Source: Stramenopiles sp. TOSAG23-6
Taxonomy: Eukaryota; Sar
Reading direction: 5' to 3'
NCBI GenBank assembly: GCA_900128565.1
Contig: LT636328.1
Coordinates: 1 to 10,219 of the forward strand
DNA: 10,219 nt
Of the stretch, positions 4,539 to 10,219 are shown in pieces. Position 1 is the stretch's first letter; each line of letters opens with the position of its first letter. The notes beneath the pieces were generated by a model. The model saw nothing but the letters and a program-made list of their open reading frames with translations. It was not told the DNA's origin and made no database searches. Both the position numbers and the translations under genes were made by a program.

Positions 4539-7497
4539 TTATTGTATTTTTACAACGTTTCCTTTTGTTTTTTTAGATATTGCTGAGTGTATCGATGAAA
4601 TTATTGTTTCTTTTTGAGATGGGCTGCATAACTTGTCAAGTTTTCCCTGTAATAGTGTACTAATTTCTTTGGTAACTACACTCTCTATTTCTTTCTCAGA
4701 TAATGTTGAACAATTATTTTGTTCGTTTATAGAATTGATTATAGTATCATTACTTTCAGTAGAACTTTTAGAAGTTGTAAAATGCCGAGGAGAAAAAATT
4801 GGAGAAATTTCCTTATTATCATTGTCAAATTCAAGAGCTAGAATGAATTCTAAATAATCAAAGTCAAATGTATTATCATTATAACCTCCATACTTTTCAT
4901 GATTAATAAAATACGCGAATAATTCTGCATACTCTTCAAACGTTCCCCGAATTTGGAGCGCTCTCATTCCCATTTCAAATGTCGGAGGATTAATTTCCCC
5001 TCCACGATGAATGTATTTAGAAAAAATATTTTATATTCAATTTGTTTGTTAGGTACAAAATTCCGTACGAAAAAAAAATAAATTTGAAATTAATTTTGAA
5101 AACGTACATTCCTAAAGGTTCATGAAAATCGCTAATGTCACCATTATAAGCACTAAATTTCCCAGATTCTTGAATCGCTTTAAAAATGAATTTTGCTCTT
5201 TGTTTCTTTCTAAATAATTGATGTCGTAATGTTCGTTGTCTTGCAATTCGCTTTTCATGGTGAAGCGAAATTTCATTAGTCATATTATTCATATTTCTGG
5301 GAGATTTCGGACTTGAGACGATATCATTGCGTTTGTTTTGGGTTTCCGTTCCATTTAGATACTTACAAATTTTTTGTAATACATCAAATACAATATAACG
5401 TTGTTTCTTTGAATCAACAGCTCTGAATAGGTTTTTAATATCACAATCTAAAACTATAGACCTCAAACCTGCTGCATAAACTGCCTCACATAATCTTGGA
5501 TACGTTATGTTATTCCCAGTTCTATCACAGCTTAAATTTGATAAAATTTGTGCACCAATTCCGTGTTCAATGCTAATTTTTCGTAGGCGTTGTATTGTAC
5601 GTGGTTTCAGTGTTGACATGTAAGAGTGAAATGCTTGAATATTATTCTTTTCAATTTTCTCTGTCTCTGAAATCGGTCTAAATACTACAGCAAGTAATTT
5701 TTCTGAATCTTTTTTAGTAATGAAGCCATCACCGTCTATATCTAACAACGAAAACATTCGAAGCTCATTGGAAACTCCATGTATCAACTTTATCCGACAA
5801 CTGAGAAGACCTCGTTGAAACTCATCGAAACGTAGTTTGTGTAGATATTTCTTGTTATTAATATTTGTTGTACAATTATATGCTTTGAATATATCTCTCA
5901 CTTGATACCTCGTTGCCTCTAACGCATTCCGAAGAGGTTCAAGCAATCGCCACCTACGTTTTTTTTCATTAACACTATAATTTGACTTTAATAAATCAGA
6001 ACTTAATAATGGAGTTTGTGGAGTTTTCTGATTTTGTTGAATATTACTAGATGATATTGTATCATCCAGTAGATTTGTTGAATGTGTCGAAAAATCTTTT
6101 GTTTTTATCTTAAGTGACGTTTTTGTTTCTCCAAGAATTTTAGTAGTATTATTAATATTATTTTTTGTGTTTGAATGAGTAACATTGTTAGTAACATGGT
6201 AATTTTTATCTGAATCGTTTTTTTCTCCCAAAAAAACTTGAAATTTATGTTTTCGCGATAAATTTCCAAACACGTCAATCATTTTCGGTATAACCTCCAC
6301 TATTCTTTGAATCACTTTAAAGGAGACACACCTCCGTTTTTCAACATCAAGATGATCAAATACACACATTATCGTATCTAAAGCTAAATCACGAGCCCCA
6401 GCAGCATACACAGCCCTACGGAACCTTTTTGCGGTTATTGTCTCTCCTTGACGGTCACTACTTAGGTTTGATAATACTTGTGCACCAATTCCAATTCCTT
6501 GCCCCGCATTAAGTTTTCGTATATACAGACGATTCGAAGGTTCTAAAGTAGAAATATACGTGTAAAGCGCATATAACTCGTCCATTCCATATGTAGTTGA
6601 TGTTTTTGATGTTTTTGAGTTTTTTGATGTTTTTGAGTGTTTAGTCTTTTCCGTGACAAATTTTGTGAGCATTTGATTTACATCCAGCCAGGTAAAAGTA
6701 CATGCTAACATAGACGGATTAGCGACTGATATTTCAAGGTTGTCAAAGAATAAAAATTTTAGCATTTGGAATAAAAATGAAACATCTCTCATCGGTGCCA
6801 AAACACCCAATGCTGTCAAGCCATGTTCAAAATGTTCTAATGACATTGTGTCGCAGTTTTCTATTATATTGATTTCCCCTGGGCTTTTCTGAAATATTTT
6901 TTGACGTTTTTTCTCAAGCGATTTTATAATATGTGTAAAAGTATTTCGAGTACACTTGCGTGATGCAATGTGTTGTAATCGCCGAAGTAAACGCAACGCC
7001 TTAGACTTTTGGATATCGCTTAAAATATTATTTGGATTTTCAATTGATTCTTCGTTTAAAAGTTGTCTTGAGATTAATCGATCATCATTAAGGACGTCAA
7101 ATTCCTTCTTCAACTCACTAAATAATAATATACCACTTCCATTCAAATTAAATGCTTCAAATATATCTTCAATTAGTGTGTCAGGAAGATCTAAGCTTGC
7201 AGCTATACACCCAGATGTAAACTGCGCCAATGTGATTTTGTTAGACTTTAAAGGGTCCATATGAGACCATATGCCTCCAAGGCTCTGACCCTTTTTATGC
7301 ACTGCTTCACGAAATACATCTATCAGAATTAATCTCATCTCTTCATATTCACGACCTTGTTTCACAGCATCACTTACTTCATATTCAAGTTCTAGATGAT
7401 TCTTATATACAAAATGTCCTAAACGATGACGTTGTAAAAGATTAGCACTGATTAAATTTCCAGGATTTTCAGCGCGTCGCTTTCTACTAAATGGCAT
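4539..7497 (-). CDS. large EF-hand-like protein with duplicated unknown domain, two exons
   Basis: Exon 1 (7497-5108) and exon 2 (5016-4539) join to about 955 residues. One classic EF-hand loop is seen, DIDGDGFITKKD (586-597; position 12 is Asp, not the usual Glu). Degenerate EF-like pairs occur near 70-130 (loop-like NLNGSGILLFSE at 117-128) and 210-280. Two copies of a unit of about 95 residues (308-402 and 621-714) share GIGAQ-LSNLS-DR and AVYAAG. Between them lies a Ser/Thr/Asn-rich linker (about 425-505), and a KTSK-type low-complexity stretch precedes the first. Exon 2 continues in the same style (IHRGGEINPPTFEMGMRAL, then TFEEYAELFAYF). Calcium binding is likely for the one good loop; the role is unknown and there is no enzyme domain or signal peptide. 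The start ATG at 7497 opens a long ORF after a 350-bp gap. It shares a divergent region with the LRR gene. Confidence 0.8.
5017..5107 (-). mobile_element. introner-like element (intron of the EF-hand-like gene), no AG at the best boundary
   Basis: It begins GTACGTTTTC at 5107, with core CGGAATTTTGTACCTAAC. Downstream codons from about 5016 read YIHRGGEINPPTFEMGM in the correct phase, but no AG lies between CTAAC and that point. The only nearby AG (GTGGAG) is out of phase and leads to a stop. Left ATGTAC and right AAATAC flanks agree at TAC in the same phase. An in-phase AG further on (4964-4963) would cost 18 residues of EF-hand-like sequence. As drawn, the intron ends in AA. Confidence 0.75.
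5356..5637 (-). repeat. second copy of the internal protein duplication
   Basis: Residues about 621-714 (IQAFHSYMSTL to ICKYL). Shared with the first copy: Y-STL-P, GIGAQ-LSNLS-DR-G--IT, AVYAAG-R---LD, and a closing F-V-Q-I helix. DNA identity is low, so the duplication is old. Confidence 0.9.
6292..6576 (-). repeat. first copy of the internal protein duplication
   Basis: Residues about 308-402 (LYALYTYISTL to IVEVI), preceded by the KTSK low-complexity stretch encoded at about 6592-6648. The order of motifs is the same as in the copy at 5356-5637. The family is not recognised; the pattern of two helices around short turns resembles a degenerate EF-hand pair. Confidence 0.9.
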
Positions 7498-7848
7498 TGT
7501 ATCACGTGTTTGTATTATATATGATACATGCCGGAATGTTATGGAAGAGTAGCAAGAGCGAAATCTCTACAGTTGAAAAATGTACGGAGGAAAGCACTGC
7601 TATAGTTGGGGATATACTTTTATCAATATTAGTAATATAGGCTAGTTACTATAGCTAAGGCTAAAAGTACAAACGTTTCATCGTCTGACAAATATAACGG
7701 ACGTTGTCGCTGTCATGACATTTAGTAGGAACTAGGGCTACTCGTTCACTCTTTTGTTTGTTTCTTTTCAATACATTTTAAACGTATTTGTGTAGTAGTA
7801 CTGCTCAAGACGTAGTAGTATTTGTGCATAAAGGAAGGCAGGAAGGAA
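7498..7848. promoter_or_regulatory. divergent promoter region between the EF-hand-like and LRR genes
   Basis: About 350 bp without a gene. Next to the minus-strand ATG is a 7-bp inverted repeat, TGTATCA (7498-7504) and TGATACA (7522-7528), with a CACGTG box at 7503-7508 overlapping its left arm. The last 20 bases before the LRR start are purine-rich (GGAAGGCAGGAAGGAA). No TATA box or RNA gene is evident. Confidence 0.45.
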
Positions 7849-8907
7849 ATGAATCTGAAAATTAAAAATAACAGAAAGAGAGCGGCATTTGATGCTATTC
7901 TTGTGTCGGAGGGAGGAGTAATTACAGTAGATCCCAAATACAGAGAACAGTTAGTAACGGTGAGAACCACTGAAGCTGCTATACAAGAAATGCGTGCTTT
8001 ACTACTCTGTTGTCACCACCAAAATGCATCAAGTAGTTTGCGGCGTCTTTATCAATTTGGAGGTGCACTTACTATTGGTCCTTGGGGAATTATTCAAGAC
8101 TTCATATCGACTTTTGAAATGCCGAATAATGCAACTAGTATTGGTGATAATGCATTTTATAGTTGTACATCATTAACAAAAATTACAATACCAAATAGTA
8201 TAACTAGTATTAGTTCTTGTGCCTTCCGAAATTGTAAATCATTAAAAACAATAGCAATACCAAATAGTGTAACTAGTATTGATAGTGAAGCATTTGAATT
8301 GTGTACATCTCTACAGTCAATTACACTATCAAATAAGGTTACTAGTATAAGTGATTATGCCTTTGCTGAGTGTACATCTCTCAAAACACTTACGATTCCC
8401 GATACAGTTACCAGCATCGGCCATAGTGCCTTTCGTAAATGCAAATCCCTTCAGTCTATAATGATACCTATTAGCGTTACTAGAATTGGTAATCGAGCGT
8501 TTCGAGACTGTCAATCTCTACAATCTATTCAAATACCGAATAATTGTACTAGTATTGGTTCTCATGGTGCATTCTATAAATGCGCATCATTACAAGAAAT
8601 TACATTACCGAGTAGTTTAACTAGTATTAGTGATTATCAGTTCTATAGCTGTACATCACTTGAAAAAATTACTATACCGAATGGCGTGACTAGTATTGGT
8701 GAATGTGCTTTCTTTTATTGTAAATCCCTGAAAACAATTACACTCCCAAACAGTCTGACTAGTATTGGTAATTTCGCTTTTGAAGGTTGCGAGTCACTGC
8801 ATCGTGTGGAAATACCAGAAAGTGTTACTCATTGGGGATCGAAAGTCTTTGATAAGCACACAGTAGAACACCCTATGTCTTTTTTAAATTCAAAACAAAA
8901 TAAATAG
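7849..8907 (+). CDS. BspA-type leucine-rich-repeat (LRR_5) protein
   Basis: 352 residues, single exon, starting at the first ATG of the frame (MNLKIKNNRKR). The N-terminal 90 residues are unlike the repeats and not recognised (VITVDPKYREQLVTVRTT). From about residue 91 to 335 there are ten repeats of 23 residues (one of 24) of the form I-IP--VTSIG--AF--C-SL, then a degenerate cap (VEIPESVTHWGSKVF). BspA-like LRRs build solenoids used in protein or surface binding; many protists have large sets of them. There is no signal peptide or membrane segment, so this one is likely intracellular. The repeats are also similar as DNA, so expansion by unequal exchange is likely. It lacks introners. Confidence 0.93.
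   Translation: MNLKIKNNRKRAAFDAILVSEGGVITVDPKYREQLVTVRTTEAAIQEMRALLLCCHHQNASSSLRRLYQFGGALTIGPWGIIQDFISTFEMPNNATSIGDNAFYSCTSLTKITIPNSITSISSCAFRNCKSLKTIAIPNSVTSIDSEAFELCTSLQSITLSNKVTSISDYAFAECTSLKTLTIPDTVTSIGHSAFRKCKSLQSIMIPISVTRIGNRAFRDCQSLQSIQIPNNCTSIGSHGAFYKCASLQEITLPSSLTSISDYQFYSCTSLEKITIPNGVTSIGECAFFYCKSLKTITLPNSLTSIGNFAFEGCESLHRVEIPESVTHWGSKVFDKHTVEHPMSFLNSKQNK
8119..8850 (+). repeat. 69-bp tandem repeat array within the LRR gene
   Basis: About 10.5 units. The sequence ACTAGTATT (encoding TSI) recurs at a 69-bp step, at 8202, 8271 and onwards. One unit is 72 bp because of an inserted codon in GSHGAF near 8560. Two central units diverge (ACCAGCATC, ACTAGAATT). Confidence 0.93.
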
Positions 8908-9013
8908 AATGATGATAATATGACAACTTAAGAGTTTCTATCTACAACTAAAATAAAAATATAATATTTACTACATAACTTGAGATCTTGTTTTACAATT
9001 TGAGCACTAATTT
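8908..9013. other. convergent 3' gap
   Basis: About 105 bp between the stops of the LRR gene (plus) and the small EF-hand gene (minus). It is AT-rich with an AATAAA at 8951-8956 on the plus strand that could serve as a polyadenylation signal for the LRR gene; that assignment is weak in such AT-rich DNA. Confidence 0.35.
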
Positions 9014-9376
9014 TTACCTCTTCGACAGGTCTGTATTTGGAAAAAGAAAATCAAAATCCTTTCGAAGGTCGGCGCCAAAGTGAGAGGCTAATTTTGTATA
9101 AATAATAATGAGCTGAGTCCACTTTATACCTTTTCTAGGATCAAACGACAACACTTTACTAAGAACTTCCCATTCCTGATCTGAAACACCATTTTGATCA
9201 CCGTCAGGGGTAGTTGCATCAGTGAGTTTTCCCATCTCTAATTGGTTCAAATAGCTATCCTTGTCCAAGTCAAACTTTTCAAATATGAGGGCAACTTTTG
9301 CTGCAATCTCTTTTGGTACCTCCTCTTTTTTTTCAAGAATGTGCGTATCCTCTAAGTTAACTTGTTCACCACCCAT
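9014..9376 (-). CDS. small EF-hand calcium-binding protein
   Basis: 120 residues, single exon. The first EF-hand is canonical: loop DLDKDSYLNQLE at 36-47, with acidic ligands at positions 1, 3, 5 and 12, after an amphipathic helix (AAKVALIFEKF). A second loop at 58-68 (DGDQNGVSDQE) is one residue shorter than the 12-residue standard, so it may bind poorly. The C-terminal half (WTQLIIIYTKLASHFGADLRKDF) is helical. With no other domain, it is probably a calcium sensor or buffer; its target is unknown. It differs in length and loop spacing from calmodulin. It is divergent from the aldo/keto reductase gene. Confidence 0.87.
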   Translation of the reverse strand: MGGEQVNLEDTHILEKKEEVPKEIAAKVALIFEKFDLDKDSYLNQLEMGKLTDATTPDGDQNGVSDQEWEVLSKVLSFDPRKGIKWTQLIIIYTKLASHFGADLRKDFDFLFPNTDLSKR

Positions 9377-9707
9377 TCTTAGACCAAGAAGAATAACAAT
9401 ATATAACTTTTAAAGAGTAATACTAATAAAGTATTAGCTACTAATAGCTAGTGTAGCCAGTAGGCGTATCGTAGGTAGTACTAAAAAAAAACTGAATGTT
9501 TTTCAAACACGAAAAATCAAATCTAAATCAAATCATGTCAATAATTCGAATTTATTGAGAGTTGGTCAATCTAATCTAATCATAGGAATGTCATATTCCT
9601 TGGAAGCATATTGAATATTCCAATTTATTGAATTATTATTGAACAACATTATTATAATCAATAGCCAAACACAAAACACAAGTCTGTAATCTCCGAGAAC
9701 TAAAAAT
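9377..9707. promoter_or_regulatory. divergent promoter region between the EF-hand and aldo/keto reductase genes
   Basis: About 330 bp without a supported gene. A 7-bp inverted repeat, TAATACT (9418-9424) and AGTATTA (9430-9436) with a 5-nt loop, lies about 45 bp upstream of the EF-hand ATG. Further on are short AATCTAA-type repetitions (about 9515-9580). No RNA gene or clear TATA box. Confidence 0.45.
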
Positions 9708-10166
9708 ATGGAAACAAGATGTGCTGGTTCTTCTGATCTTGAATTATCTGTCCTTGGGTTTGGCTGTTGGCAGCTTGGTAACAAGGGAAAGGATGACTAT
9801 TGGGAGATTGAGTATACCCAGAAGATGGCAAACCAAATGGTTAGTCTTGCTGCAAAGGCTGGTGTGACTTATTTTGATACAGCCGAGGATTACGGAAATG
9901 GTGACAGTGAGCGTGCTCTTGGTGTTGCGTTACGTGAAGGTGGTCTTTTTGGCAGTACTGTTATTGGAAGTAAAATTCTTCCAAATCACTGTGCACCACA
10001 CGACGTATCAAAAGCGTTAGAAGGAACCTTACAAAGACTTGGCGTAGATACCATTGACTTGTATATGGTTCATTGGCCAATTGATAAAAATAGTATGGCT
10101 CATTTTGCATCTCACGTTAATGGAGGTAATAGAGATTATGCCAAAACTGAAGCTGTCTCCGAGGAT
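9708..10166 (+). CDS. aldo/keto reductase, first exon (gene continues past the right edge)
   Basis: 153 codons from the ATG at 9708 to a phase-0 splice site at 10166. The aldo/keto reductases are NAD(P)H-dependent (beta/alpha)8-barrel oxidoreductases of aldehydes, ketones or sugars. Conserved blocks: VLGFGCWQLGN at the first strand, YFDTAEDYGNGDSERALG holding catalytic Asp57 and Tyr62, VIGSK with Lys89, and IDLYMVHWP with His122, so the full catalytic tetrad is present. The first exon covers about half of a typical barrel of 300-plus residues. The substrate cannot be told from this half. The start is supported by the first-strand motif at residue 16. No frame break is seen. Confidence 0.95.
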
Positions 10167-10219
10167 GTACGTTTTATTTTTTTTCAAATTCGATTTTTTT
10201 TTCGTACGAAATTTTGTAC
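10167..10219 (+). mobile_element. introner-like element (intron of the aldo/keto reductase gene), cut by the window edge
   Basis: GTACGTTTTATTTTTTTTC at the splice site, then the core CGTACGAAATTTTGTAC at the very end. It is very close to the copy at 3860, differing at a few positions over the 53 nt seen. The branch point and 3' end lie beyond the window. Confidence 0.9.

Noticed and set aside
4539-4973. Separate small gene upstream of the minisatellite
   Set aside because: Its frame is open upstream of the ATG and continues the EF-hand-like pattern of the large gene across an introner, so it is read as exon 2 of that gene.
7503-7508. CACGTG as a defined transcription-factor site
   Set aside because: A single 6-bp palindrome is expected by chance; the same bases also occur near position 173 inside a DUF155 exon. 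It is mentioned only as part of the intergenic description.
9566-9784. 72-residue minus-strand open frame
   Set aside because: It overlaps the start of the aldo/keto reductase exon antisense and shows no recognisable domain.

Overview
This window comes from a nuclear genome of a unicellular eukaryote. Genes carry GT-starting introns, intergenic DNA is AT-rich, and there are no bacterial operons or ribosome-binding sites. A BspA-type leucine-rich-repeat protein, EF-hand proteins and many copies of one short intron family would suit a microalga or other protist. A stramenopile is a guess only; nothing here fixes the lineage. The first 3.3 kb holds 11 ambiguous bases and the left edge is long A/T homopolymer, so sequence quality is lower there.

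Layout. (1) 1-1729, minus strand: a DUF155 (RMD1/RMND1) family gene cut into short exons by six related introns, running off the left edge. (2) 1890-2870, minus: a seven-span membrane protein with a signal peptide, resembling DUF4203/TMEM198. (3) 3156-4446, plus: an ankyrin-repeat protein with two introns, divergent from gene 2. (4) 4539-7497, minus: a large EF-hand-like protein of about 955 residues with an internal duplication and one intron, convergent with gene 3 across a 12-bp minisatellite. (5) 7849-8907, plus: a BspA-type LRR protein, intronless. (6) 9014-9376, minus: a small EF-hand protein. (7) 9708 to the right edge, plus: an aldo/keto reductase entering an intron at 10167.

The standout feature is a repeated intron family, here called an introner-like element (ILE). 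Ten copies of about 82-126 bp start GTA(C/T/G)GTTTT or a close variant. The complete copies share a core close to CGAAATTTTGTACCTAAC, in which CTAAC looks like a branch point. All lie inside coding sequence, all are in the sense direction of the host gene, and none is intergenic. One copy is flanked by a perfect 12-bp direct repeat, as expected of a recent insertion. In five copies the reading frame and protein family place the right boundary where there is no AG, so either 3' splicing is relaxed or excision works differently. This is the best candidate for something undescribed.

The genes show no common pathway; this is an ordinary eukaryotic neighbourhood carrying an active-looking intron family. 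Two-unit TTAGGG-type telomere-like motifs lie in two intergenic regions and inside two introners.
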